Part shown: positions 18,969 through 27,206 of the stretch, one piece after another
How positions within the stretch are numbered: the stretch's first letter is position 1
How the letters are laid out: every line of letters begins with the position of its first letter
Assembly (NCBI GenBank): GCA_016124855.1
Contig: WGMX01000016.1
Coordinates: forward strand, 104,965-168,964
Direction: 5' to 3'
DNA length: 64,000 nt
DNA from: Anaerolineaceae bacterium
GTDB lineage: Bacteria > Chloroflexota > Anaerolineae > Aggregatilineales > Phototrophicaceae
Notes under the pieces: model-generated
What the model was told of the DNA's origin: nothing
The model's database searches: none
What the model saw: the letters and a program-made list of their open reading frames with translations, nothing else
Position numbers and translations under genes: made by a program

Positions 18969-21461
18969 ATGATGCGTTTTGACCGATTTACAGAACGGGC
19001 GCAAGATGCCATTGCGAGAACCTATGAAATCTTGCAGCGCTATGGACACAATCAAGTTGATACCGAGCATATCCTGTTGGCTTTGCTCGAACAGGGTGAT
19101 GGGGTTATTCCCCAAATCATTGAAAAGTTAGGCATTGATCTGGGTGGAATGCGAGGTCGTCTTGATGAAGTGCTTCGCGCCAGCCCCAAGGCCGCTATTT
19201 ACGGCGGGGGTAACGGACAATTATTCATGACACCGCGCAGCAAGCGGATTATCGACCTCGCGAATGAGGAAGCTAACCGCCTGCGTGATGACTACATCTC
19301 CACCGAGCATATCTTCCTCGCTATATTGAGCGAACGGAATACCGCCGTTAGCAAAATCATGACTGACAACCAGATCACCCGTGACCGCGTTACTGACGCG
19401 ATCAAGGAGATTCGGGGTGGTCAGCGCGTGACTGATCCGCAGGCTGAAACCCGTTACCGCACACTGGAAAAGTACAGCCGCGATCTGACTCGCATGGCAA
19501 TGGAAGGCAAGCTTGATCCAGTGATTGGACGAGACTCCGAAATTCTGCGGATGATCCAAATCCTAAGCCGCCGCACCAAGAACAATCCAGTTCTGATTGG
19601 TGAGGCCGGTGTGGGTAAGACCGCGATTGTCGAAGGCTTGGCGCAAAAAATTTCCAGCGGGGATGTGCCGGAACTGCTTTACGGCAAGAAGGTGATTTCA
19701 CTTGATCTGGCAGGTATGCTGGCTGGCAGCCGTTTCCGTGGTGAGTTTGAAGAACGCCTCAAGGCCACGATTGAAGAAGTGCAGCGCTCTGAGGGCGAAA
19801 TTATTCTCTTCATTGACGAGCTGCATCAAGTTGTGGGCGCAGGTGCAGCACAAGGCGCGCTGGATGCCGGTAACATGATGAAGCCGGCTTTGGCTCGTGG
19901 TGAATTGAACGCGATTGGCGCGACCACGTTAGACGAATATCGCCAGTACATCGAGAAGGACAGCGCGTTAGATCGTCGTTTCGCACCGGTCTTTGTCGAG
20001 GAGCCGACGGTAGAAGATACGATTGAGATGCTCTACGGTCTGCGTGACCGTTATGAAGCTCACCACAAAGTGACCATATCAGACGCGGCTATTGAGGCAG
20101 CAGTGCGTTTGTCGGCGCGTTACATTAGTGACCGGCGTTTGCCCGATAAAGCAATCGACCTATTGGATGAATCAGCCGCGAAACTGCGTGTCGCCCTGTA
20201 CTCGATGCCCCCGCACTTGAAGGAACTCAAAGAACAAATCGACCACTTGGAGGCCGACGAGGAAGCGGCTGGTTTGGCGCGCGAATATGAACGGGCAGCC
20301 GAGTATAAGACGGAACGCAGCCGTATCGAAGAAGTATACGAGCGCGAACGATATATGTGGCAGCAGGAAAACACGCTGGATGAAACGGTAGACGAGGACG
20401 ACATTGCGCAGGTTATTCATCAGTGGACGGGTATTCCAGTTCACCAGATGTTGGAAACCGAGAGCGAGAAACTCCTGCGAATGGAAGATGTTCTCCACTC
20501 GCGGATTATTGGACAATCAGCAGCTGTGACCGCGATTTCGGATGCAATCCGGCGTTCACGCAGCGGCTTGAAAGACCCGAAGCGTCCCATCGGCTCGTTC
20601 ATCTTCTTGGGATCGAGCGGCGTGGGTAAGACCGAACTGGCGAAGGCACTGGCCGAGTTCATGTTCGATGATGAGGAAGCGCTGGTTCGCGTCGATATGA
20701 GCGAGTATCGTGAACAGCATACGGTGAGCCGTTTGTTCGGTGCGCCGCCCGGATACGTAGGCTACGAAGAAGGCGGTCAGCTAACCGAAGCCGTGCGTCG
20801 TCGTCCGTATCGGGTTGTGTTGTTCGATGAGATCGAGAAAGCACACCCCGACGTGTGGAATGCCCTGCTCCAAATCTTGGAAGACGGGCGCTTGACGGAT
20901 GGGCAAGGCCGAACGGTCGATTTCCGTAACACCGTGATTATCATGACCAGCAACCTCGGCACTGAGTTTGCCCGTAAGGGTGGCGTGTTGGGCTTCGTGC
21001 AGGGTGGTGACCAACAGTTGGTGGTTGACCATCAGAAGATCGAGAAGGCGATGCGCGATGCGTTCCGACCGGAATTCCTGAACCGTATTGATGAGATCAT
21101 CATCTTCGCACCGTTGAGCCTATCGGAAGTTGAGCAGATTGTTGACCTGCAAATGCGCGGGATTGTCGAGCGCATGGCAGCCTCCGGTTTGCAAGTGCAT
21201 TTAACCGAGCCGGCGCGACGCTGGTTGGCCGAGAAGGGTTACGATCAGCAGTTTGGGGCGCGTCCGTTACGCCGCGCACTGCAACGCTTCGTGGAGAACC
21301 CGCTGAGCATTCAACTGCTGAAGGGGAGCTTCCACCCCGGCGACCTGATCGTGATTGATGAGGTCAATGGGCAACTGGAGTTCGTGCGTAATCAAGATGC
21401 CAGCACCGATTATGTGAACATTCCCCAGAACCAGTATCCGCAGGATCAGTACAACGGGTAA
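18969..21461 (+). CDS. clpC: ClpC-type AAA+ unfoldase, copy 1
   Basis: 830-residue class I Hsp100 protein that unfolds proteins and feeds them to ClpP. Order: two N-terminal Clp repeats (1-150), D1 ATPase (Walker A GEAGVGKT 211-218, Walker [10 protein letters not shown]), a middle region with a UVR-like segment ([14 protein letters not shown]), and D2 ATPase (GSSGVGKT near 553, [21 protein letters not shown] pore loop). The D2 loop keeps LGF after GGV, the ClpP-docking tripeptide that ClpB lacks. Its C-terminus ends in a Gln/Asn/Tyr-rich tail. A paralogue lies at 54552-57053. The ATG pair at 18969/18972 follows AGGAC at long spacing. Confidence 0.93.
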   Translation: MMRFDRFTERAQDAIARTYEILQRYGHNQVDTEHILLALLEQGDGVIPQIIEKLGIDLGGMRGRLDEVLRASPKAAIYGGGNGQLFMTPRSKRIIDLANEEANRLRDDYISTEHIFLAILSERNTAVSKIMTDNQITRDRVTDAIKEIRGGQRVTDPQAETRYRTLEKYSRDLTRMAMEGKLDPVIGRDSEILRMIQILSRRTKNNPVLIGEAGVGKTAIVEGLAQKISSGDVPELLYGKKVISLDLAGMLAGSRFRGEFEERLKATIEEVQRSEGEIILFIDELHQVVGAGAAQGALDAGNMMKPALARGELNAIGATTLDEYRQYIEKDSALDRRFAPVFVEEPTVEDTIEMLYGLRDRYEAHHKVTISDAAIEAAVRLSARYISDRRLPDKAIDLLDESAAKLRVALYSMPPHLKELKEQIDHLEADEEAAGLAREYERAAEYKTERSRIEEVYERERYMWQQENTLDETVDEDDIAQVIHQWTGIPVHQMLETESEKLLRMEDVLHSRIIGQSAAVTAISDAIRRSRSGLKDPKRPIGSFIFLGSSGVGKTELAKALAEFMFDDEEALVRVDMSEYREQHTVSRLFGAPPGYVGYEEGGQLTEAVRRRPYRVVLFDEIEKAHPDVWNALLQILEDGRLTDGQGRTVDFRNTVIIMTSNLGTEFARKGGVLGFVQGGDQQLVVDHQKIEKAMRDAFRPEFLNRIDEIIIFAPLSLSEVEQIVDLQMRGIVERMAASGLQVHLTEPARRWLAEKGYDQQFGARPLRRALQRFVENPLSIQLLKGSFHPGDLIVIDEVNGQLEFVRNQDASTDYVNIPQNQYPQDQYNG

Positions 21462-21466
21462 GGAAA

Positions 21467-21512
21467 CCTCCTCTCCCCCTAGCCCCCTCGCTGCGAAGCG
21501 GAGAGGGGGAAT
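21467..21512 (+). repeat. Dispersed palindromic repeat, second copy
   Basis: CTCTCCCCCTAGCCCCCTCG followed by CTGCGAAGCGGAGAGGGGG; the arms CCCCCTCGCT and AGCGGAGAGGGGG pair around GCGA. It shares the CCCCTAGCCCCCT core and the GAGAGGGG(G)AATAAA end with the element inside the glycosyltransferase at 3208. Confidence 0.8.
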
Positions 21513-21526
21513 AAATTCAGTTTTTT

Positions 21527-21558
21527 AAGAGGCGTGCCTGAAAGGGTGCGCCTCTTTT
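21527..21558 (+). terminator. Intrinsic terminator after clpC copy 1
   Basis: AAGAGGCG / CGCCTCTT 8-bp stem followed by TTTG. Confidence 0.75.
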
Positions 21559-21847
21559 GTGTCAATTTATTGGCAAAACTTCACAAATTTCTTCATATTC
21601 TTTATTTTCACAGTGCATTTTTGGCAATTTTTGCGTCAATTCAGCGGATTGGTCGGCTGGATTTGCGTCAATGACCGTGAGGGTTTGTACGACGACAAGA
21701 TTGCCAATAGAGAGTTGCAAGAGACAAGTTGCAAGTTGCAAGCTCATTCCTGCGGCGGTGGCGATGGCGATGGCGGCGAAGGAACTCATTTTGAGCCGCC
21801 AAGACGCAAAGAACGCCAAGAAATACAGAGAAAAATGCCAGACTTAT
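21559..21847. repeat. Gene-free repeat island
   Basis: No credible gene. It contains period-7 direct repeats at 21718-21745 (CAAGAGA, CAAGTTG, CAAGTTG, CAAGCTC), a GGCGAT/GGCGGT stretch at 21752-21778, and a CCAAGACGCAAAGAACGCCA segment near 21800-21822, which resembles intergenic repeats found in many bacterial genomes. Open frames across it have no ribosome site and low-complexity translations. Confidence 0.6.
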
Positions 21848-22634
21848 GATAGTGGTCACATGGTAAGTGATGAAGCCATTGTAAGATTATGTTCGATGAT
21901 GAACCAATGAGTAACTAAAGTGTGATAGATGTCCTCTTTGGAAAAAGAGGGGGTACGGCGAGTGTAACGACCAATCCATTGGCGCAGGTTGTTGTACCAG
22001 CGTTCTTGGTGGTTGGTTTGGCCGCTGCCTTTGGGAACGGGATGGTGTTGAGCAGAGGGCACAATCAGCGGATAGACATTGAATTCATCGGTGAAAACAG
22101 GACAATCGCGGTAGGCATCAGGGATAGCTTGCCAAAGTTTACGAGCGGTGGTTTCGGACCGATCGCCAATGACAAAGGCTATGATTTGACGGGTGCGCCG
22201 ACATTGGGCGGTCCATAGTCAGCGCTTGAACCATTTCTCGCTGACAAAGGACACCAATTCGTCCATTTCCAACACATCGTCGGCTTGAGCCGACAGTAAG
22301 CTCTCGACCAAGCTGGGCAAGGAGGCAACCCGTTATTTCAACCAGCGCAACACCGTGCTGCGCCACGGCCCAAAAACCCGTTGCAAGCCGCGCAAACTCA
22401 TGCGTTCGCGATACGCCTTCAAAACAGTCGCTTTTTGTTCAGGTGTATACCGTACTTTCGGTGTCAACACGCGGCAGGCTCCACACGCTTTGCACTTGTA
22501 CTGCGCACTCCCGCATTTATTGTGTCCATTGCGTATAATAGCTTCACTGCCACATGATCGACATGAGTAGGTGATAGTCTCTTCGATCATGCGGCAGATT
22601 TTTATCCACCATCACTTACTTTGCAACCACTACC
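21848..22634 (-). mobile_element. IS1-family insertion sequence, degenerate
   Basis: A 787-base element, the usual IS1 size. Its ends are 25-bp imperfect inverted repeats: 21848-21872 (GATAGTGG...GTAAGTGATG) and the complement of 22610-22634 (GGTAGTGG...GTAAGTGATG). The ends begin GG/GATAGTG as in other IS1 members. The single transposase frame is interrupted by two stops. The eight flanking bases on each side (AGACTTAT and GAAATTAT) only partly agree, so no clean target duplication remains. Confidence 0.85.
21856..22590 (-). pseudogene. IS1-family transposase with two in-frame stops
   Basis: One continuous frame reads from the ATG at 22590 through an InsA-like part (zinc ribbon CRSCG...CKACG, then a helix-turn-helix) into an InsB-like DDE part (LEMDELVSFV, PVFTDEFNVY, and NHQERWYNNLRQWIGRYTRR, ending IEHN). 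It is broken by TAA at 22333-22335, exactly between the two parts, and by TGA at 22219-22221. No frame change is needed to join the pieces, so this is nonsense decay of a fused single-ORF transposase, not the InsA/InsB frameshift of classical IS1. The protein would be about 244 residues. Confidence 0.88.
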
Positions 22635-22847
22635 GAAATTATTGTAGCACAAATGTTTGATGAAAGGGTGACCAAAATGTAACTCTTTCGAAGGCCATTT
22701 ACTAACCATTTTGAGGGAGAAACAAGAACGCAAATAATGTGATTTGGTTAAAGAATGGTTTGGACGATAATCCCCTGATGTTAAGCCGTTGTAGGGGCTG
22801 GCGCGAGCAAAATCGTCAGCAAATTTTGCTTAATCTGATGACGACCC

Positions 22848-23240
22848 TTATGGAACTGCCGTATTCGGATTTAAACGTTTTGACAGGGTGACCAATTCCT
22901 TGACATTGATAGGTTTGATGACGACGAAATCTGATAGTTCTAGCACCGTTTCAGTCGTCATCTGGGGATTGGCCGTGGCAACAATGATGTGTTTGGGACG
23001 ATGATCAGGTCGTGTTTGGAGCGTTAGCAGCACATCTCTGCCGTTGAGAATAGGCATATCCAGATCAAGAATCATGAGATGAAATGACTGCACTGCCATT
23101 TTTTCCAGTCCCTCTCGACCATTAGCCGCGCTGGTGACGGCATAACCGGCCATTTGCAGCATCAGTTCAAAGATATTGCGATTATCGGCTGAATCATCGA
23201 CGACCAATGCGCGGGCAGAAGAATTTTGTTGGCTGCTCAA
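22848..23240 (-). CDS. Single-domain response regulator
   Basis: 130 residues, a CheY-like receiver only. Acidic pair Asp15/Asp16 (VVDDS), phospho-acceptor Asp59 (LDLDMP), Thr in VATAN, and Lys109 (VIKP) are all present. There is no output domain, so it acts by protein contact. The start is a TTG at 23240 behind AGGA; no ATG is available. No histidine kinase is adjacent; the closest in this window is at 29868. Confidence 0.88.
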   Translation of the reverse strand: MSSQQNSSARALVVDDSADNRNIFELMLQMAGYAVTSAANGREGLEKMAVQSFHLMILDLDMPILNGRDVLLTLQTRPDHRPKHIIVATANPQMTTETVLELSDFVVIKPINVKELVTLSKRLNPNTAVP

Positions 23241-23534
23241 GGTTCGTGTCCTAAGGTATGATTTTATATTTTAAGTATAAAATTAAAGTGATGTTTTCTC
23301 CCTTAATGTTTGTAATGAAAATTGGATTGAGCACGTTGACGTTGCGCTAAAGCCAATACGGCGGTTTATTCAAGCCGTTGGAAAAGCGATTACCACTGAG
23401 AACATGTTACAGTATCGAGCTTGACAGCTTCTTCCCAGAATGATTTGAGTTAGGGGAATGCGCTTACAGGATGAGTTGGTGGTTTTCGTGATAAAGTGCT
23501 TGACTAATTGAAGAGCGTATCGGGCAGCCAAATA
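23241..23534. other. Intergenic region, no gene seen
   Basis: Downstream flank of the protease gene and upstream flank of the receiver gene. AT-rich near 23260-23320; no RNA gene or repeat recognised. Confidence 0.45.
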
Positions 23535-23567
23535 AGAAGAGCCGTTCTCAACGAGAACGGCTCTTCT
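23535..23567 (-). terminator. Hairpin terminator after the trypsin-like gene
   Basis: Perfect 15-bp stem AGAAGAGCCGTTCTC / GAGAACGGCTCTTCT with a 3-base loop; on the minus strand it is followed by TATTT. It lies 37 bases beyond the protease stop. Confidence 0.8.
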
Positions 23568-23603
23568 GTTACATTTACACAACAGGATTTCCCAGTTTCT
23601 TAA

Positions 23604-24428
23604 TTAGTGTAAGAAACTGTTCACAAAGTCGAGGACATTTTGTCTGTCCATGCGGAATACACCGCCCGTTCCCGCGCAGTTACCATTGATGCCGAAAGAG
23701 GTTACCCCAGCTATGACGTTCGAATCGCCCAAGAAATTCGGCCCACCCGAGTCACCAAAGCAAGTGCCGCCGGTGGAGTGGTTATTTGAAAGCAAAAGCG
23801 AAAAATCACCGGTAAAGCCGGGAGTATTAATTTGGATAAGACGAGGATGCGCGACCATGCGTATTTTTTGCGATACGACGAAAACAGGATTGATTTGTTG
23901 AAGGCCGTAGCCAACAGAGGTAAAGGTTGTATCCTGTAAGCCTCGTCGTATCTTTAGACTGTCAAGTTGATTGACCTTTGGCAGAACACCATATTGATTT
24001 TGCGGCAAGATAATGCCGGGTGATTTGAGTATAACCACACCTACATCATGCACAACAAATGAAGCAGTTTCGTAGAGTGGATGTGCTGCCCATGATACCG
24101 CTTCTACGCTGTTCGGGCCGGCAAATGGATAATTATTGTTCCCCGTTTGGACGTTTGATTCGGTGAAGACTCGCATACCTGTGAACGGGGCATCCGGGAA
24201 AGCATTTGTACAATGTCCGGCAGTTAAGACAACAGTCGGTGATAACAACGTGGCGCTGCAACGAAAAGCAGGTTGTCCTCCGACTTCCATCAGCAAGAGA
24301 ACCACCGCCGGATGACCGTTTCCATCAAGTTCACCGTCGGTGACTGCGGCTGCGCTGCCAATCGTCATCAAAAGAAAAGTAAGTGTGGTTAGAAGAACAA
24401 AAAGCCTGAAAGTGTTGCGCTTAATCAT
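23604..24428 (-). CDS. Secreted trypsin-like serine protease (S1)
   Basis: 274 residues. A signal peptide (about 1-28, ending SAAA) sends it outside. The catalytic triad is complete: His72 (LTAGHC), Asp128 (HDVGVVIL) and Ser227 (GTCFGDSGGP). Cys pairs at 57/73 and 223/252 fit chymotrypsin-fold disulfides. The protein starts almost directly with the catalytic domain, so any propeptide is very short. GAAGG lies 9 bases before the ATG. Substrate specificity was not determined. It is a single gene divergent from the fluoride cassette. Confidence 0.9.
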   Translation of the reverse strand: MIKRNTFRLFVLLTTLTFLLMTIGSAAAVTDGELDGNGHPAVVLLLMEVGGQPAFRCSATLLSPTVVLTAGHCTNAFPDAPFTGMRVFTESNVQTGNNNYPFAGPNSVEAVSWAAHPLYETASFVVHDVGVVILKSPGIILPQNQYGVLPKVNQLDSLKIRRGLQDTTFTSVGYGLQQINPVFVVSQKIRMVAHPRLIQINTPGFTGDFSLLLSNNHSTGGTCFGDSGGPNFLGDSNVIAGVTSFGINGNCAGTGGVFRMDRQNVLDFVNSFLH

Positions 24429-24527
24429 ATTTTTTTACCTTCATAATTTCAGCTTACGGACTATACGTGCAAAATTTCCTTAATATACTGTAACACAAGC
24501 AGCATGTCGCAGCAAAAATTTGGGCAA

Positions 24528-24556
24528 TTGACGCACGATATTTGAAGCGTTATGAT
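24528..24556 (+). promoter_or_regulatory. Sigma70-type promoter of the fluoride riboswitch RNA
   Basis: TTGACG at 24528-24533 and TATGAT at 24551-24556 are 17 bases apart. Transcription would begin near 24562-24564, just before the aptamer. Confidence 0.8.
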
Positions 24557-24561
24557 TTGAG

Positions 24562-24654
24562 CAGTCGCGAAAGCGATTCCCAATGAGGCTTGGGTTATAC
24601 CGCTGCGGTTGATAGCTTCTACCCACAATATTTGCGTCGGGTAGAGGCTTTTTT
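24562..24654 (+). ncRNA. Fluoride riboswitch (crcB motif) with terminator switch
   Basis: The aptamer core is 24579-24622. CCCA (24579-24582) pairs with TGGG (24591-24594) around the loop AATGAGGCT; ACCG (24599-24602) pairs with CGGT (24606-24609); then TGATAGCTTCTAC follows. GAGGCT in the first loop (24585-24590) can pair with AGCTTC (24614-24619), forming the pseudoknot typical of fluoride aptamers. AGCTTC is also the start of the 5' arm of a perfect 11-bp terminator (24614-24624 with 24639-24649, followed by a T-run). Fluoride binding should hold the pseudoknot and block the terminator, switching the gene on. An extra GAAA-loop hairpin sits at 24565-24576. The gene downstream is a CLC-F type protein. 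Confidence 0.9.
24614..24654 (+). terminator. Regulated terminator of the fluoride riboswitch
   Basis: AGCTTCTACCC / GGGTAGAGGCT, 11 pairs with one G-U, 14-base loop, then TTTTTT. It is exclusive with the aptamer pseudoknot. Confidence 0.88.
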
Positions 24655-24673
24655 GTTGTAAAAGGACAAGTGT

Positions 24674-25966
24674 ATGTGGGCAAGGGTGAATGGCTCTGAA
24701 CATCGGGCGTTTGGGCTAATATTGGTCAAGTGGATTGTGCTAGGAAGCATTGTCGGTGTACTTTCCGGCACGGCGTCGGCCATTTTCTTGGTGACACTCA
24801 ATTGGGCTACGGCGGTGCGCGTGGCGAATCCTTATCTGTTGTTTTTGCTACCTGCGGCGGGATTGGTTATCGGTTGGAGTTATTACCGTATCGGCGGAAG
24901 CGCCGTGCGGGGAAACAACCTCGTGATTGAGCAGGTGCATCTGAACAAAGACCCTATTCCTCTGCGAATGGCTCCAATGGTGTTGATCGGGACGGTGCTT
25001 ACACATTTGTTTGGCGGTTCGGCAGGACGTGAAGGCACAGCGATACAAATGGGCAGCAGTTTGGCCGATTGGTTGAGCCGTGTGCTGCGAATACAGGGCG
25101 AAGACCGGCGTTTGCTGGTTCTGGCAGGAATCAGTGGTGGATTTGGTTCAGTTTTTGGCACACCGATTGCCGGATTCGTGTTTGCGCTGGAAGCACCGGC
25201 AATGGGACGCATCCGTTACGATGGGGTCATTCCCTGTTTGACAGCGGCATTAGTTGGTGATCTGGTGACGCGCGCGTGGGGAGTCAGCCACTCACATTAT
25301 CCAGCGCTGGCGGAAATCGGGATTAGTCCGCTCCTGCTGCTGGCAGTGGTTTTGGCGGGAGTCGGTTTTGGTTGGGTGGCACTACTGTTTGTCGAATTGG
25401 TGGAATGGGTCAAGTACATGAGTCGCCGGTACATCGGCTATCCGCCGGTTCGCTTGGCAGCGGGTGCTGTTGTGGTCATTGCTATGACCCTGATACTGCG
25501 CAATCAAGATTATTTGGGGTTAAGCCTGCCACTGATTCAGAACACGATGAACGGCACAGGCGTCGAACCGCTGGCATTTTTGCTGAAAGTCATTTTCACG
25601 GCTGTGACGCTGGGCATTGGGTTTGTCGGTGGCGAGGTTACGCCGCTGTTCGTGATGGGGGCAACCGCTGGTTATAGTTTCGGGCGGCTGCTGGGTGTTG
25701 ATCCGGCGTTTATGGCGGCGATAGGGTTTGTGGCGGTATTCGCAGGTGCCACCAATACCCCGTTGGCTTGTACCATCATGGCAGTCGAGTTGTTCGGTGG
25801 CGGCAGCATTTTGTATGTGGGCTTGGCCTGTTTTGTGGCTTATATGGCTTCGGGACATCGCGGCATTTACGGTACACAGCGCATCGCGACCCCAAAAACG
25901 GCGACAGGTGTGCTGCCTGATGAAAGTGTTGAAGCCTTCACCAAACGACGGTCAGGGGAAAGTTAA
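24674..25966 (+). CDS. CLC-F type fluoride/proton antiporter
   Basis: 430-residue CLC-family membrane protein that probably exports fluoride. It has the CLC motifs in order: GGSAGREGTAIQMG (about 117-130, the ion-binding GREGP-like motif with T in place of P), GFVGGEVTPLF (about 316-326) and AGATNTPLAC (about 357-366). The usual GSGIP serine loop of chloride CLCs is replaced by GGSAG and the third motif carries TNTPLA, both seen in fluoride-specific CLCs. About 10-12 hydrophobic helices; no CBS domain. AGGA lies 8 bases before the ATG. The fluoride riboswitch directly upstream fixes the likely substrate. The cohesin-dockerin gene follows 106 bases later. Confidence 0.9.
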   Translation: MWARVNGSEHRAFGLILVKWIVLGSIVGVLSGTASAIFLVTLNWATAVRVANPYLLFLLPAAGLVIGWSYYRIGGSAVRGNNLVIEQVHLNKDPIPLRMAPMVLIGTVLTHLFGGSAGREGTAIQMGSSLADWLSRVLRIQGEDRRLLVLAGISGGFGSVFGTPIAGFVFALEAPAMGRIRYDGVIPCLTAALVGDLVTRAWGVSHSHYPALAEIGISPLLLLAVVLAGVGFGWVALLFVELVEWVKYMSRRYIGYPPVRLAAGAVVVIAMTLILRNQDYLGLSLPLIQNTMNGTGVEPLAFLLKVIFTAVTLGIGFVGGEVTPLFVMGATAGYSFGRLLGVDPAFMAAIGFVAVFAGATNTPLACTIMAVELFGGGSILYVGLACFVAYMASGHRGIYGTQRIATPKTATGVLPDESVEAFTKRRSGES

Positions 25967-26072
25967 GGTTTTCATACCATCTAAAGACCTTTTTCCCATA
26001 AGCAATTATGGCAAGTTAGGTTATTGTCTATCCATAGTCATTCGACTATTGCTTTACTGTTCATCAACGAGA

Positions 26073-27167
26073 ATGAGTCGTATGTTACGTATCAAAATGA
26101 ATAATCACAACAAGACGATTTTGCTGATATTGGCGCTGCTCACGCTAGTGATGATCATGCCAACCACGGCGCAGGATGTTCCACCGCCAGTGGTCAGGTT
26201 GGAAGTGAATCCGGCAGCGGCAAATGTCGGCGATACCGTAACCGTATCGGTGCGGCTGGAAAATGTGACTCAACTCTATGGCTTGCAAGTCACCTGCCAA
26301 GTTGATCCGACAGTGCTGGTGGGTTTGACCCGTGTTGAGGGCGATGCCTTCACCAGTGCTAACGGCTTCTATGTTGACCAAGGGATGAAATCCGATGGAA
26401 AATGGTTAATCGCGGCGACACGATTACAGCCGAATCCAGCATTCGACGGGAATGGCACGGCCTTCGCGTTCCAATATGCTGTGCAAAATGCTGTAAACAC
26501 GACGCTCAATTGTACGGCTCTGGGTGTAGATAGTAAGAGTATGCCCTTGCCAATTACATTGGTGAATGGCACACCTACAATTGGTGTTGGTGTTGAGCCG
26601 ACAGCGGCTTCGCCAACCGAGATTATCCCAACTGTTGAAGCGCCCACAGCGACCGAAATTGCCCCAACCGAAATCCAACCGACCGAAGCTGCGCCCACAG
26701 CAGAGGCAACCGAGTCAGCCGGTTTGAACAGCGTTATCCAAGGGGTGATTGTGAATCAGTTCGCGACGGATAGCAGCGGTTTGACTGTCCAGTTGACGGC
26801 GGATGGCAGTCTCATCCAGCAAAGTGTAACCGACGCTGGGGGGTTGTTCTCATTCGCGGACATTGCGCCGGGGAGCTATGTGCTGCTGGTGAGCGCGCCG
26901 GAACATCTAGCGCTGGTTTACACTGTCACTGTGAACGGTGATGGTGCGGTCGTTGATCTGGGTACACAAACCTTTGTGACTGGCGATACCGATAATAACC
27001 AGACGATTGATCTGGCGGACGCGGCGTTGGTTAGTGCCAACTTTGATTCGGCTGTGCCGCCCGCTCCTGAAGGCGCGGACTTAAACCACGATGGTCAAAT
27101 TAACGTGAGCGATCTGGTGCTGATTGGTGTGAATTTCGGGCTGGTCGGGCCGATTCAGGCTAACTAG
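26073..27167 (+). CDS. Secreted protein with cohesin and dockerin-like domains
   Basis: 364 residues. A signal peptide (LLILALLTLVMIMPTTA-QD) is followed by a cohesin-like beta domain (about 40-175), a Thr/Pro/Glu-rich linker (PTE/PTA repeats, about 180-225), a carboxypeptidase-regulatory-like beta domain (about 230-300), and a C-terminal dockerin-like pair of Ca-binding loops (GDTDNNQTIDLADAAL, ADLNHDGQINVSDLVL). The frame is open far into the channel gene, but that extension overlaps a real gene; of the ATGs at 26073, 26082 and 26097, the first is used here. The molecule could self-associate or join surface complexes. No carbohydrate enzyme lies beside it. Confidence 0.82.
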   Translation: MSRMLRIKMNNHNKTILLILALLTLVMIMPTTAQDVPPPVVRLEVNPAAANVGDTVTVSVRLENVTQLYGLQVTCQVDPTVLVGLTRVEGDAFTSANGFYVDQGMKSDGKWLIAATRLQPNPAFDGNGTAFAFQYAVQNAVNTTLNCTALGVDSKSMPLPITLVNGTPTIGVGVEPTAASPTEIIPTVEAPTATEIAPTEIQPTEAAPTAEATESAGLNSVIQGVIVNQFATDSSGLTVQLTADGSLIQQSVTDAGGLFSFADIAPGSYVLLVSAPEHLALVYTVTVNGDGAVVDLGTQTFVTGDTDNNQTIDLADAALVSANFDSAVPPAPEGADLNHDGQINVSDLVLIGVNFGLVGPIQAN

Positions 27168-27178
27168 CGTCAATTATC

Positions 27179-27206
27179 GTAGGGAAAAGGAACGTCTTTT
27201 CCCTAC
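27179..27206. terminator. Shared convergent terminator
   Basis: Perfect 11-bp stem GTAGGGAAAAG / CTTTTCCCTAC with a 6-base loop. The 3' arm contains the stop codon of the minus-strand WD40 gene, and its T-run serves the plus strand. Confidence 0.8.

Noticed and set aside
21557..21910. Open frame of 117 codons after clpC copy 1
   Set aside because: It runs across repeats and into the IS end; no ribosome site and a low-complexity translation.
21848..22634. Two separate genes (InsA and InsB) with programmed frameshift
   Set aside because: Both parts are in the same frame; only two nonsense codons separate them.
25728..26072. N-terminal extension of the cohesin-dockerin gene
   Set aside because: It overlaps the CLC-F coding region in another frame and would place the signal peptide inside the protein; the ATG at 26073 is the natural start.
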